From Perkinsela sp. pyNocScin1 (taxonomy: Eukaryota; Euglenozoa; Kinetoplastea; Prokinetoplastida; Perkinselidae): DNA of 64,000 nt. The stretch lies in NCBI GenBank assembly GCA_964019655.1, contig CAXHTR010000005.1, positions 1,364,001 to 1,428,000 of the forward strand. The letters run 5' to 3'. Every line of letters starts with the position of its first letter. The stretch's first letter is position 1. Shown here in pieces: positions 1 to 9,891 of this stretch. Position numbers and translations under genes: made by a program. Below the pieces are notes generated by a model, which was not told the DNA's origin, searched no databases, and worked only from the letters and a program-made list of their open reading frames with translations.

Positions 1-195
1 CCGAACGAGCTGACAATGCTGCGAGAAGCATTTTTTAGCGACAATGAGTTTGCAGGGGTCGCCACGGTGCACTCGGGCTTGTACGATTATGTCAAGCTTA
101 GTGGGAACAAAATAGTCAAAGTTTTTGATGAGAAAGGCAAAGAGTACGACTGTAAGCGAAATGCAGAGGGCTTTGTCCTTGAAATATCCAAATGA
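1..195 (+). CDS. LRR protein, family A, C-terminal part only (5' end outside window)
   Basis: The window opens inside this gene. Sixty-four codons are visible before a TGA. The last LRR half (FFSDNEFAGVATV) is followed by the family tail, here VKVFDEKGKEYD, a diverged form of the VVDExGxxH block. The tail allows confident assignment to the array although the N-terminus is missing. Being on + it belongs to the same directional block as the following genes. The number of repeats and integrity of the upstream part cannot be judged. Confidence 0.8.
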   Translation, partial: PNELTMLREAFFSDNEFAGVATVHSGLYDYVKLSGNKIVKVFDEKGKEYDCKRNAEGFVLEISK

Positions 196-311
196 TATTG
201 AATCGCAGAAATCATAAGATTTATTGAGTAACACGTAGATTAGGAAGAGTAAGAGCACCCTCTGGAAGCCATAGCTGCATTATTCGACATTATTTTCACA
301 ATATCTTTCTG

Positions 312-486
312 ATGCTTTTCGCCGCCCGTTCTGATACCGTTGGAACGCTTGGTTGCTTCAACCAAGACTTTTGACTGACCAGATGCGCATGGAGCTTCTC
401 ATTGACAGAATGACAGATGAAACAAAGTGGATTTTCAGGGATGATTATGGTGATTGTATGGTCATAGCGCGATGCATCCAAAAACT
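312..486 (+). pseudogene. Family A LRR N-terminal fragment
   Basis: An ATG at 312 begins a short hydrophobic peptide (MLFAARSD) that resembles the signal region of the family. The frame ends at a TGA 20 codons later. A second frame then carries TDQMRMELLIDRMTDETK, the N-cap helix, and FRDDYGD where other copies have FQDxNGN. No cysteine motif or LRRs follow. It is a truncated, frameshifted relic lying between two larger family members and could act only as a recombination donor. Confidence 0.6.
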
Positions 487-687
487 TTCAAAAGCCTTTG
501 GAATCTAACCCTCGGAACATTGATTGATTGAAAAGTCGTCTAAATGTTCCATTTTTTTATTCACTTCCCTATCGCTACAAATTCATCTTTATATTGTTTG
601 AAAGCGTCAGATTATCTCAAAGGTATTATTGTGTTTTTGAGCTTCACAAAAACATCTCCTCCTTTTCACTCTTCAAGTTGATAACAA

Positions 688-1622
688 ATGCAAGCAGCAT
701 CGCTTCTCGTTCTCCAGACCGCTCCATCTGCCCACTGCACATAGATTATCTTTCTGATCAGGCGCTCATGGAGGCTTTTATCGAAGGCCTTTCCGCACAG
801 TCCAAAGAGAAATTTATGCATGCTGACGGCACGTACAAGGAGGTATGCAAGTGGAAAGGGGTCAAGTGCAACGGCCGGCGACGCGTTACAAAAATCGAAT
901 GGCACTCTACAAATCTATATCCACTGCATTGTACTGGCAAGCTCTCATTCGAAACACTGCCGGCATGTATGATTACCATAAAAATGGGACCGCTGGAATC
1001 TTCAGATCCAAATTTTCTTGTCCAAACTTCAGTGGATACTGCAGCACTCCCAAGAAGTCTCAAGTATATTTGGGCATGGAATCTTCAGATTCAGGGAGTT
1101 TTTGATCTTCGACGGCTGCCACCTGCGCTTTTGGTACTGAAGGCGCAGGGTTGCGAAATATCTGGCAGCTGTTGTCTGAAAGCGCTTCCAAAAAGCTTCT
1201 CAAGTTTGTATTTAGACGATAACCTCCTCGAGGGAAGCATTTCACTCGACTTTCTCCCGAAAACACTCGAGACACTCAACCTCTCATATAACATGCTATC
1301 CGGGACGCTCAGTTTTCACAGACTCCCGCGTGTGCTTCACAGCCTATATCTGACTCAAAATAAATTTTCCGGGGAAATCAATCTAAATCACCTGCCGCAC
1401 AAGCTTGCGAGATTGGATTTGTGTGGAAATTCGCTGACTGGTACGTTCAAGCTCATTCGCGTGCCGAAGGACATAGACATTTTCGTTATCTATAGAAATA
1501 ATTTTCAAGGACCTGCCATCGTCTCAAGGGCTGCCTACCAGTCTGTCAAAGCTGACTTCGGCTTGATGGGTGGCGTTGTGGATGAACACGGTGTTCCCTA
1601 TGATGAAAGCGATAGTGAATAG
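688..1622 (+). pseudogene. LRR protein, family A, with a frameshift just after the signal region
   Basis: From the ATG at 688 the peptide MQAASLLVLQTAPSAH matches the start of the next gene (MQAPALLVIPD), but this frame ends at TAG 742. The rest continues in another frame as IDYLSDQALMEAFIEGL, then CKWKGVKC, about eight LRRs, GGVVDEHGVPYD and an acidic end (ESDSE). The span is one base short of a whole number of codons, so a single net -1 change near 735-745 explains it. If translated from a downstream ATG such as 769-771, the product would lack its signal peptide. A sequencing error is possible, since the remaining 290 codons are clean. Confidence 0.7.
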
Positions 1623-1979
1623 ATACATCGTTGGTGAGCATATCTTCGGTTCTCTCAGAAGCATTGCAGAAGGGAAACATATTGGTCATGGAAACGCCTA
1701 TCATGTCCTCTGTGCCAGAATGCTGCATTTCAGTGACCGTCTGCGAAGACTTATATGAAATTCTCTGATACGACGCTACCCATAAACAGAAATCGTCTTA
1801 TACACGCAAGCGATTCAAACTTTGATTGCGCTTCTTCAAGATGTAAGTCTCAGCAAACTGCGATGCATGTGGTCTTAAAAGGATTTTTGAATACAATATC
1901 ATATTGAATCGTATCATTTTCCGCTTCTTCAAAGTTTCATTTACTACGCATCGGCTTATCTCCAATATTTCATTAACTC
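1623..1979. other. Intergenic spacer, 357 bp
   Basis: No convincing ORF or RNA. The last 60 bases are rich in pyrimidine runs ending close to the next start codon, compatible with a spliced-leader acceptor region. Confidence 0.5.
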
Positions 1980-2927
1980 ATGCAAGCCCCAGCACTCCTC
2001 GTCATACCCGATATATCTCCTTCACCCCTAAACCCTGACGCCCTCTCCGACCAGGCACTGATGGAAATCTTTATTCATGGCCTGCATTCAGATTCACAAG
2101 ATGGGTTCAAAGATACGAGCGGCAACTATAAAGACGTTTGCAAGTGGCCAGGCGTCCAGTGTAAGCAAGGCCGCAACGTCAAAGCGATCCGTTTTGATAA
2201 TGACTTTCCGCATGCCCTGGGAGGGGACCTGGATTTTTCTGCGCTCCCACCGCGTCTGGAAGAGCTCCAAATTTCGCAAATCCACCTGACATCGCTGTGG
2301 GGCACGTTCGATACCTCAGCACTCCCTCGACGCCTCAAGTCCATCGTCATCAGAGACGAGCAGTTTAGAGGAACTGTAGACTTCCGGCGGCTTCCACCCC
2401 ATCTGCGTAAAATAAAGCTAAAGAGCAACAGTTTTAGTGGCAGTTGCCACCTGGCGACGCTACCGCGCCGAATTGAAGTTTTCGCCGTCCCAGAAAACGA
2501 TTTCATCGGGACTGTTATACTGGATAAGCTTCCACCAAAGCTCAAAGCGCTCGATCTGACTGAGAATAAGTTCTATGGAAGATTAGACCTGTGCCATCTC
2601 CCAGAGACACTCAAAGAATTGTTTTTGAAATTTAATGAGTTTGAAGGACAAATCAGTCTCAGTTTTCTACCGGCGGGTTTAAAAGTGCTCAACCTCGCGA
2701 ATAATCGCCTATGCGGGGAGCTTGACTTCACTGTGAAGCGAGTATTCTACCCGATGGTGAACCTTTCTGGTAATGCGCTCTCAGGGACTGCCCGGGTGAA
2801 CTTCCGGGCTTATACAAAGACTTTACTGCTAAACAACCATATCAAAGCGGTTCTGGATGAAGAAGGGAGACACGTAGGACAGAGAGGCATGGGATGTGCC
2901 TGGAATCATCTTCAGGTGAAAAATTGA
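1980..2927 (+). CDS. Secreted LRR protein, family A (315 aa)
   Basis: ATG 1980 opens a clean 315-residue frame. Residues 1-10 are a short hydrophobic lead; LSDQALMEIF (22-31) is the N-cap helix; CKWPGVQC (54-61) is the capping cysteine pair. About eight LRRs follow, with NSFSGSCHLATLPRR typical of the central repeat that carries an extra cysteine. The tail is KAVLDEEGRH plus a 19-residue extension containing one more cysteine. It is a recent tandem duplicate of the gene at 3327: the two share most of the N-cap and repeat sequence. The role is inferred only from the secretion signal and LRRs: extracellular protein or glycan binding. Confidence 0.88.
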   Translation: MQAPALLVIPDISPSPLNPDALSDQALMEIFIHGLHSDSQDGFKDTSGNYKDVCKWPGVQCKQGRNVKAIRFDNDFPHALGGDLDFSALPPRLEELQISQIHLTSLWGTFDTSALPRRLKSIVIRDEQFRGTVDFRRLPPHLRKIKLKSNSFSGSCHLATLPRRIEVFAVPENDFIGTVILDKLPPKLKALDLTENKFYGRLDLCHLPETLKELFLKFNEFEGQISLSFLPAGLKVLNLANNRLCGELDFTVKRVFYPMVNLSGNALSGTARVNFRAYTKTLLLNNHIKAVLDEEGRHVGQRGMGCAWNHLQVKN

Positions 2928-3326
2928 ACATGAGCTCACGCAAAACTGTGTATCTTGCAAGGAAAAGCTATTCAGATCATAAAGTGTAGCATGCGATAAT
3001 ATGATGTGTGTGATAGCACATATAACAGACTTTCTTCCGTTTTCTGTGCGAAAGAGCTAGTTTAATGCAAGGGCACGACTGCAGTAAAGCGTATACTTTA
3101 CAAGAAAAAAATAGTGATTGGGACCAATGTAAGCAAAAGCTTCTCTGAACAGCGATACGCATCGACACTGACTGCGCTACCCTTTCTGAATTTCCTCATC
3201 GACGCATAGAAAGAGGCCCCCCTGTGTCACTCGACCGTTGGCTTATAATTTCCTCTATGCTTCTTGTGCTGCACTGGAATTCTTCATTTCATATACTTAT
3301 CCCATCCGTTCGTCCTTTTCTAGACC
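2928..3326. other. Intergenic spacer, 399 bp
   Basis: No supported gene. Pyrimidine-rich tract around 3240-3320 directly before the next start. Confidence 0.5.
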
Positions 3327-4244
3327 ATGAATGCACCAGCACTTCTCGTACTTCCAGACTGCGCAACCAGTCCTATCCAACTCGATGCGCTCTCCGACCA
3401 GGCACTGATGGAAATCTTCGTTTCTCGACAGCACGAAGAAGCACAAGATGTGTTTAAAGACGTGAACGGCAACTTTAAAGATGCGTGCAAGTGGCCCGGA
3501 GTCGAGTGTGGGCCTGGCCGAAAAGTTAAAGTGATCCGTATCGATAAGGACTTTCCACATGCGCTCAGTGGATACCTGGATTTCTCCGCGCTGCCACCGC
3601 GCCTGGAAAAACTCCAAATATCGATGACGCACCTGACATCGCTCTATGGCACGCTCGACACCTCGACACTCCCTCGACGCCTCCAGTCTTTCATCATCGA
3701 AGACGAGCAGTTTAATGGCACTGTGGACTTCCGACATCTGCCCCCTGAACTGCGTAAAATTAAGCTCAAGAGCAACAGTTTTCGAGGCAGTTGCAACCTA
3801 ACAGCGCTCCCGCGCCGAATGGAAGTCTTCACCGTCCCCGAAAACGCTTTCTACGGGACTGTCATATTGGACAGACTTCCACCAGAGCTCAGTAAGCTCG
3901 ACCTGAGTGATAATGAGTTCTATGGCAGACTGGACCTGTGCCATCTCCCGGACTCGCTCGAAGAAATGGTGCTCGAAAGAAATCTTTTTGATGGCCAAAT
4001 TTTCCTGCATCACCTACCAGCTCGGATGAAGCGCCTCAACCTCGCGTTCAACTCGCTGCGCGGGGAGATTGACTTCACTCCAAAGCGAGCGTTCTACCCA
4101 GAAATCGACCTCTTTCGAAACGCGCTCTCAGGGACTGCCCGGGTGCACTCGCAGGCATATGCGCGCATGGATCTCAGGGAGAATCGTTTTAAGGTTGTTC
4201 TTGATGAGAAAGGGAAAAGGCTAAGGCTCGGGGAGGCGAAGTAA
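3327..4244 (+). CDS. Secreted LRR protein, family A (305 aa)
   Basis: Start MNAPALLVLPD parallels the preceding gene, which fixes the ATG at 3327. The N-cap helix is DALSDQALMEIF and the cysteine pair CKWPGVEC lies at residues 54-61. About eight LRRs include NSFRGSCNLTALPRR. The end is VVLDEKGKRLRLGEAK, a basic version of the tail lacking the usual His. It is the closest paralogue of the 1980 gene and lies about 400 bp downstream, so this pair probably arose by local tandem duplication. Expected to be secreted; ligand unknown. Confidence 0.88.
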   Translation: MNAPALLVLPDCATSPIQLDALSDQALMEIFVSRQHEEAQDVFKDVNGNFKDACKWPGVECGPGRKVKVIRIDKDFPHALSGYLDFSALPPRLEKLQISMTHLTSLYGTLDTSTLPRRLQSFIIEDEQFNGTVDFRHLPPELRKIKLKSNSFRGSCNLTALPRRMEVFTVPENAFYGTVILDRLPPELSKLDLSDNEFYGRLDLCHLPDSLEEMVLERNLFDGQIFLHHLPARMKRLNLAFNSLRGEIDFTPKRAFYPEIDLFRNALSGTARVHSQAYARMDLRENRFKVVLDEKGKRLRLGEAK

Positions 4245-4904
4245 GGCTCTCTGGGAGGCATGTGCGTACTCTCAATGTGAAGAAACTTGGGCTATGCGGT
4301 ATCGCAGTTCGTATTGTGCTTTTGCACACGCTGTTCGGGGACAAAGTAGCAATAAGCAAGATTTTAAAAGAATGATACACAGGAATAAAGAGCGTGCGGA
4401 AAATTGAAAATGTACAGTAATCTTTTCTTCTTCAATATTTGCGTAAGAGGTGCGTATGTCCAGGCAGGTAAACGTACGTACAAAGAGTGAATACTTTGCG
4501 TCGGAATGCCATCGAACCCTCTGATTAGAATCCATTATCTTCACATGTTGTGCGAAAGCAGAGGCATAGCTGATTATGATAGGCCCGGATGTATCTTCAA
4601 TACATTGTGTATGAAGAGCGCTTATGCATTCAAAGCACCCACTTACAATCAGTATACAATCTGTTTCACTGAATATAAAGTCCACGACGCTCAAGTCCTA
4701 TTATGGTAACAGTTTTGTCTTGATAACTAATAGGGGCTGGGAGCTTCGTTTCGAAAAGGCAGTGTTTCAAACTCATTCATTATATGAAAGGCTTCTTCTG
4801 AAAAGAGCAAATATAGACGACATGTACCCTCCAGGTCCCATCAGAGAATTCAAATTCTTCAGTACAGTATTCTCCCCCATTATTCATCTCTTTCTCCAAC
4901 TCGA
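4245..4904. other. Intergenic spacer, 660 bp
   Basis: Longer than most spacers in this block. No LRR remnant was recognised. Pyrimidine-rich stretch at 4870-4900 leads into the next start. Confidence 0.5.
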
Positions 4905-5894
4905 ATGTCTTTCTTCACTGCGCTTACTGCTGACCCCTCCCTCGGCCGCTTCGACATCGCTTCACTCTCGCAGCAACAGCTTATGGAGATGCTCATCGAG
5001 AATATCGATAAATCAGGACTTTGCGAGGGTTATAACTTCGATGATGACTATATGACATGCATATGGACTGCACTTCCAAATGGAACGTACACTGGCACAT
5101 GGACTGGCGAGTTCCGCGACGTCTGCGGCTGGCCCTGCGTCCAATGTGAATGTGGCCCTATGTCGAACGTCATAGAAGTCGAGTTTTCTCGTAGCTTCAC
5201 TGGTGAGCTCAATCTTTTGTATTTGCCCCAAACTGTTGAGATCTTTCGGCTTTCCGGCGACGGCGCGACAGGTCCGCTCAACACTGCTGCGCTCCCAAGA
5301 AACCTCGAAGAGTTTACCATTCCATGCAACGACTTTTCGGGGGAAGTGAACTTTCGCACACTCCCACCGCATCTGCGATCTTTTGATATTTCAGACAATG
5401 CGCTTACGGGGAGCGCAGACCTGACAGCGCTTCCGAAAACGCTCGAAGGACTTGACATACAGGGGAACGGATTTTACGGAAGCGTCGACTTGACGCAGCT
5501 CCCAGAGTCTCTGCACTCTCTCTATCTGAGCAATTGCGAGTTTTCTGGGAGTGTCCGGCTCGATAAGCTACCGGATGCGCTCAGAAACCTTTGCCTCGAC
5601 AAAAACGATTTCAGTGGGGAACTTTCTCTCGAGAATTTGCCAGACACACTCGAAGACCTGTCTCTCCAGAAAAATGCGTTTCGGGGGGAATTTATTATGA
5701 AAGCGGCACCATCCCAGCTGGTCAACCTCAACGTGGGCCGGAATCAGCTCTCGGGCACAGCACTTGTCTGCCGAGCCGCAAAGAGCGCAGTGAAAGTGAA
5801 AAAGAATTCTATCACTGCTGTTGTTGACGAGGTTGCTGAGCCCTACGTTTGTATAAGGGACGAGAAGGGCTACGTGGAGAGTATACTGGAGTGA
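4905..5894 (+). CDS. Secreted LRR protein, family A, with expanded N-cap (329 aa)
   Basis: Lead MSFFTALTA is followed by DPSLGRFD, a clear Ala-Asp junction for signal cleavage. The helix LSQQQLMEML is followed by an insertion of roughly 20 residues rich in D, T and W before CGWPCVQC (74-81), so the cap is longer than in neighbours and has additional cysteines (C40, C52, C79, C83). About nine regular LRRs follow (for example FSGSVRLDKLPDALRNL). The tail AVVDEVAEPYVCIRDEKG looks like two overlapping versions of the terminal block. Probably extracellular. Confidence 0.88.
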   Translation: MSFFTALTADPSLGRFDIASLSQQQLMEMLIENIDKSGLCEGYNFDDDYMTCIWTALPNGTYTGTWTGEFRDVCGWPCVQCECGPMSNVIEVEFSRSFTGELNLLYLPQTVEIFRLSGDGATGPLNTAALPRNLEEFTIPCNDFSGEVNFRTLPPHLRSFDISDNALTGSADLTALPKTLEGLDIQGNGFYGSVDLTQLPESLHSLYLSNCEFSGSVRLDKLPDALRNLCLDKNDFSGELSLENLPDTLEDLSLQKNAFRGEFIMKAAPSQLVNLNVGRNQLSGTALVCRAAKSAVKVKKNSITAVVDEVAEPYVCIRDEKGYVESILE

Positions 5895-6388
5895 GAAGTG
5901 GCGTAACTGCGCATGAAGCGAACAGTTCAAAAGAAAGAAAGATAATATGAAATGAATGAACGAATAGAGCTGAGAAGGCGTGCGTATACAAGAATGCCAG
6001 AACTCGTACTATCCATTCTTTATCAGTTTTACATGTATACGTAATGTGACTCCTATGCCACAATGCGCCGTGGTCATGGACGCTCGCAAGGGCTGCGAAT
6101 GACAATCTTTAGATACGCAGTCCTCGATGAATTCCGCACCAAAGTGAAGAAAGATCGGAATAAACTCCATATCGAAGCTTTGTTTGATATTGCCGATCTT
6201 TAATTTGATCCAAAAGAGTAAAGAGTTCGAAGAAATGGTAACAGCACGCAGATAAGCGCTCTTATTTGGAAATTTAGGAATGCGCTAGTCGCCAAGATTT
6301 TATCGGGGAGGACAGTGGTCTCATGCTTCTTCAATGCATATTGGTACTTCCCTTTTATATATTTCACCGCTTCCTATCAACTGTCACA
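5895..6388. other. Intergenic spacer, 494 bp
   Basis: No gene supported; short pyrimidine runs precede the next start. Confidence 0.45.
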
Positions 6389-7762
6389 ATGCTCACCCTT
6401 CTCTCCGCAGACCCGACGCTCGGCCGTCTCGACTACGACAGCATGTCCCAGCAGGCCCTCATGGAGATGTTCATCGAGGGCATCACGAACAAAGACCTCT
6501 TCCAAGACGGCAATGGCAACTACACCGACGTCGAGTACTGGTTTGGTGTCTACAGCGAAGATGAAAATGTCACTTCTATCAGCTGGATTGTCGCTTTTGG
6601 GATCGAGCTGCCGCAGGGAACAGTGCACTTTCAGTTTCTCCCGCAGACAGTCCGCCAGATAATCATTCAGAACTGCGGCCTTTTCGGGAGCATTGACTTT
6701 TCGCTCCTGCCATCGGGGCTCACAAAGCTGAACCTTTTCAAGAACGAATTTCAGGGTGTTTTGACAGGTGCATCCTTGCCATCGAATCTCGAAACCCTCA
6801 ACCTGCGTGGAAATGCCTTTACTGGGGAAATTCCGCTCCAAGATTTACCGAAAAACCTCCAGATCATCAACTTCACGGAAAACCAATATTTGGGGTCGTT
6901 TCGCCTTGCCGATGCCCCGCGAACAGCGACAATCATCGGCGCCCAGCAGAACACGCTCTCGGGGTCCTTGGACCTCCCAGCCATGCCATCAACATTGATT
7001 GAGCTCGCGCTCTGCTTCAATGAATTTTCGGGGAGCATTTGCCTCGTTGGCCTCCCTGCGACGCTGAGCAACATTCTCATATCGGAGAACCAGCTGTCAG
7101 GGTCCATTGACCTGTCCCAGCTGCCACGAGCCCTAAGCAACCTTTCACTGCACACCAATCGCCTTCAGGGGAGTATTCACTTAGATAAGCTCCCAGATGC
7201 GTTGGCCCTGCTCTACCTGAGCCAGAACCAGACAGTTGGCACGCTCGACACCATGCTCTTGCCCCAGAGCCTTCGGGATGTCGACTTTACAGAGGTCGGC
7301 CTCACCGGGACGCTGGCGCTCGGCAACCTGCCGCGCTCTGTCGAGAAGTGCAGCATGCAGCGCAACCACATGCACGGGTCTGTTGACCTCGAGCACTTGC
7401 CAGCGGCCCTCGTCGACCTTTTGCTGCACCGGAACCATTTTACGGGGCAGATCTGCCTCCGGCGGCTCCCGCACACGCTGCAGGACCTGTGGGCGCACAT
7501 GAACCGCCTCTCGGGGAGCTTGGAGCTGACGGCGCTCCCGGCGTCGATGCAGACGCTCTATCTCTACCAGAACGATTTTTCGGGGGAGATAGACCTGACG
7601 CGGCTGCCGGCTGGGATGCGCGAGATCAACCTGCGGGCGAACCGGCTGAGCGGGGAGGTGAATGTCTCTGCGCTGCCAGATGCGCTGGCGAAAGTTGATC
7701 TCTCGGAGAACTTGCTCTCGCGGGCGTTTCGGAGCAAGAATACGCTGGTAAGGTTCATGTAG
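6389..7762 (+). CDS. Long secreted LRR protein, family A (457 aa, about sixteen repeats)
   Basis: I start it at ATG 6389 (MLTLLSA before DPTLGRLD) rather than further upstream, because this matches the family signal and mature start. It is the longest intact repeat tract here, roughly sixteen LRRs over residues 70-455. The cap reads DVEYWFGVYS: both cysteines of the CxWxGVxC pair are replaced (Glu49, Ser56). The protein ends directly after the last LRR (SRAFRSKNTLVRFM) with no VVDE tail. The broken gene at 33996-35394 on the other strand shares the SMSQQALMEM cap and this tail type, so the two form a sub-clade. GC-rich third positions in the second half differ from nearby genes. Confidence 0.88.
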   Translation: MLTLLSADPTLGRLDYDSMSQQALMEMFIEGITNKDLFQDGNGNYTDVEYWFGVYSEDENVTSISWIVAFGIELPQGTVHFQFLPQTVRQIIIQNCGLFGSIDFSLLPSGLTKLNLFKNEFQGVLTGASLPSNLETLNLRGNAFTGEIPLQDLPKNLQIINFTENQYLGSFRLADAPRTATIIGAQQNTLSGSLDLPAMPSTLIELALCFNEFSGSICLVGLPATLSNILISENQLSGSIDLSQLPRALSNLSLHTNRLQGSIHLDKLPDALALLYLSQNQTVGTLDTMLLPQSLRDVDFTEVGLTGTLALGNLPRSVEKCSMQRNHMHGSVDLEHLPAALVDLLLHRNHFTGQICLRRLPHTLQDLWAHMNRLSGSLELTALPASMQTLYLYQNDFSGEIDLTRLPAGMREINLRANRLSGEVNVSALPDALAKVDLSENLLSRAFRSKNTLVRFM

Positions 7763-8297
7763 GTGGCCTGGGTTGAGAAGTAATTTAGAAAAGAGGAAAA
7801 GAAGAGTTTGCGATGTGAAGTTGGCGATAGGGATTCGAATTCACGTAGTTTGTGTGTCTCGGATTTTTTTTTTGAGTTTATGCATGTATCAAATGAAGCT
7901 GTGAGGACATACCTTCATGGAATACTACGCACCCGCAGGTACTGTGAATAACTTTTTCTTTTCAGAGACTTCGAAGTCTCTGAAAGTTCTGTAGTTGATT
8001 CATCGACTCGTCAGACTCAAAGATGGTTTATTCCCAAAGGACGAAGTCCCTGATCTCAGCATCAGAAAATCGGGTCATTGGAAGATCCTAACGTTTATTT
8101 TCGTTCGTAATTCAATCAGCCAATGATTTCGTTTGGCCTACTCTACCATTCTTTGGTGCAATATTCTTCCAGTTAAAAGCGGGATAACTGCTGGCTACTT
8201 CAATGTGCCCTCCGCACATCTTTTGCTCTTTTTCTGCCTCTCAAGCGTAAGATCTATAAACGTTTTAATCTTAACATCTTTATTTCAGAGCACTACA
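7763..8297. other. Intergenic spacer, 535 bp, with a perfect palindrome
   Basis: No gene. Contains the 26-bp palindrome at 7960-7985. The ...TTTCAG at about 8284-8289, nine bases before the next ATG, is the best looking spliced-leader acceptor in the window. Confidence 0.5.
7960..7985. repeat. Perfect 26-bp palindrome
   Basis: Positions 7960-7972 (TTTCAGAGACTTC) are exactly complementary to 7973-7985. In RNA this would give an 11-bp stem with a UCGA loop. It is preceded by a T-rich stretch. A role in transcript processing or termination is only a possibility; no copy was noticed elsewhere in the window. Confidence 0.7.
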
Positions 8298-9239
8298 ATG
8301 CCACAACTCTTTTCCCTGATTATCGCTCCTGATCCAGCGCTTGGCCGCCTTGACTACGACTCGCTTCCTGACCAAGCCCTTATGGAGATGCTCATCGATG
8401 GAATGCCGGAAGAAGATAAAAAGCAGTTTCAGGACGCCAAGGGGAACTTTCTCGACGTGTGCGAGTGGTCTGTTGTCACGTGCACAGATGAGCGAGTGAC
8501 AAGCGTAAAACTATCAGCTGATCTACGATCCGATGTATTCCAAACTTTGCTCAACCGCGCCGAAGCACATCAAAAATTTTGTGAAGAGCAATTCTCTTTT
8601 CAATTTTTACCTTCACAGGTCGATGTGTTTACAGGGGACCGAAGCAATCTCCATGGAACACTTGACACTCATGATTTGCCAAGAATGCTAAGAGCATTGC
8701 GCATTGCAATGAATGCTCTGCGTGGTACAATCAGCTGGAGTGGGCTTCCGAATAAATTGGATTTCATGAACATCGAACACAATAATTTTGTGGGATCTTT
8801 GGCCCTGAACGACCTGCCTCAAAATTTGCGAACACTCGTAGCAAGTTGGAATGAATTCAGTGGAGAAATCGATATCAGTGATATTCCCCCGAAGGTCGAG
8901 CTCTTGAACCTCTCTCGCAACAGTTTTGAAGGGTCTCTGGACTTTTCGCTGGTTTCTAATAGACTCAAATCCTTCTACGCTGCAAATAACCGCTTTCGAG
9001 GGAGCATCGATCTCTCGAAGCGGCCGCACTCGCTCGAGCAGATATGGCTCAACGGAAATGCGCTTTGCGGAGATATTCTGCTGATCGACGCAGTCGGCCT
9101 TGACACCAGCGGTGTCAAACTCGATGCTGGCTGCTTCAAAGAAATCAAGGAAGTCAACGGAGGGAAGCTTAAGATTCAATCTTCCTCTGTACGCGGTAGA
9201 GGAGCCTGCCGAACAATTTTGACGATTCAAGGCTCATGA
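8298..9239 (+). CDS. Secreted LRR protein, family A, variant tail (313 aa)
   Basis: ATG 8298 (MPQLFSLIIA, then DPALGRLDYD) is chosen over upstream in-frame codons because it lies just after a TTTCAG acceptor and reproduces the family start. The cysteine pair is C55/C62 in CEWSVVTC, a segment nearly identical in DNA to that of the 9892 gene. About seven LRRs follow. The C-terminus is not the usual VVDE block but IDAVGLD...VNGGKLKI...ILTIQGS, shared only with the 11505 gene. N-half and C-half therefore have different closest relatives: a mosaic. The 23 residues around QTLLNRAEAHQ are an insertion in the cap. Confidence 0.87.
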   Translation: MPQLFSLIIAPDPALGRLDYDSLPDQALMEMLIDGMPEEDKKQFQDAKGNFLDVCEWSVVTCTDERVTSVKLSADLRSDVFQTLLNRAEAHQKFCEEQFSFQFLPSQVDVFTGDRSNLHGTLDTHDLPRMLRALRIAMNALRGTISWSGLPNKLDFMNIEHNNFVGSLALNDLPQNLRTLVASWNEFSGEIDISDIPPKVELLNLSRNSFEGSLDFSLVSNRLKSFYAANNRFRGSIDLSKRPHSLEQIWLNGNALCGDILLIDAVGLDTSGVKLDAGCFKEIKEVNGGKLKIQSSSVRGRGACRTILTIQGS

Positions 9240-9612
9240 GCACCCGAAATGATAGAGTACCGTTGTTCATAATGTCAATGATATGCTTTGCGAGAATACA
9301 TGATGAATAGAATATTTTACGTAGGGATTTCATGTGAATATTTTCATCAACTTTTCGTAAATTTAATCATTGTGATTACTTTCACAAACGTTTATGCGAC
9401 TTCAAAGCAGTAGTCCAAACATTCCATTGACTCAGAATATTTGACAACCAGCTGAGAAAGGTTGGCCACCTGAAAGTGACCCATGTCATTATTTTCTAAC
9501 AAAATGTGGAACACGTGCAAAATCGCATGCAGAATTTTGTTTCGCACGATAAGCCAGATTTTTAGACAAGCCTAGTGGTATAAAAGTTCTGGCCTCCAGA
9601 GCTTGACTGTAT
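9240..9612. other. Intergenic spacer, 373 bp
   Basis: AT-rich, with no supported gene. A TATAAAAG string at about 9579 precedes the A-family relic. Confidence 0.45.
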
Positions 9613-9681
9613 GCTTCAACTTTGCTTCTCTTTCTGACCAAGCGCTGACGGAGATGCTCATCAAAGGACTCAATGAATAGA
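9613..9681 (+). pseudogene. Family A N-cap relic
   Basis: Only 22 codons are recognisable: FNFASLSDQALTEMLIKG, the N-cap helix, before an in-frame TAG at 9679. No start in frame, no cysteine pair and no LRR follow. It sits 210 bp upstream of an intact family A gene and is a remnant of an unequal exchange or a failed duplication. Confidence 0.6.
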
Positions 9682-9891
9682 GAATCAGCGGAACACTACA
9701 ATTTATACTGCTGATAGATGGGCTATCATTAGATGTGGATAGAAATGACGACAAGCTATACAAACACGAAGATGTTGTGTGTACTTTGGATGCATCATCC
9801 AAATAGATCATCTTTTGGCTTCAGTAAATTCTGGATATCTAGAGAGAATCTACAAATAGTGTAGGCTTCCTATCTATTCTCAGTCATTCAA

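Noticed and set aside
528-687. Upstream extension of the LRR frame from codon 528
   Set aside because: The first codon is TTG and the extension does not match the family start; MQAASLLVL at 688 in another frame does.
6377-6841. Long antisense ORFs over LRR genes (also 2126-2545, 52881-53438, 62595-63197)
   Set aside because: They mirror the repeated LRR codons on the opposite strand and have no signal, cap or tail features of their own.
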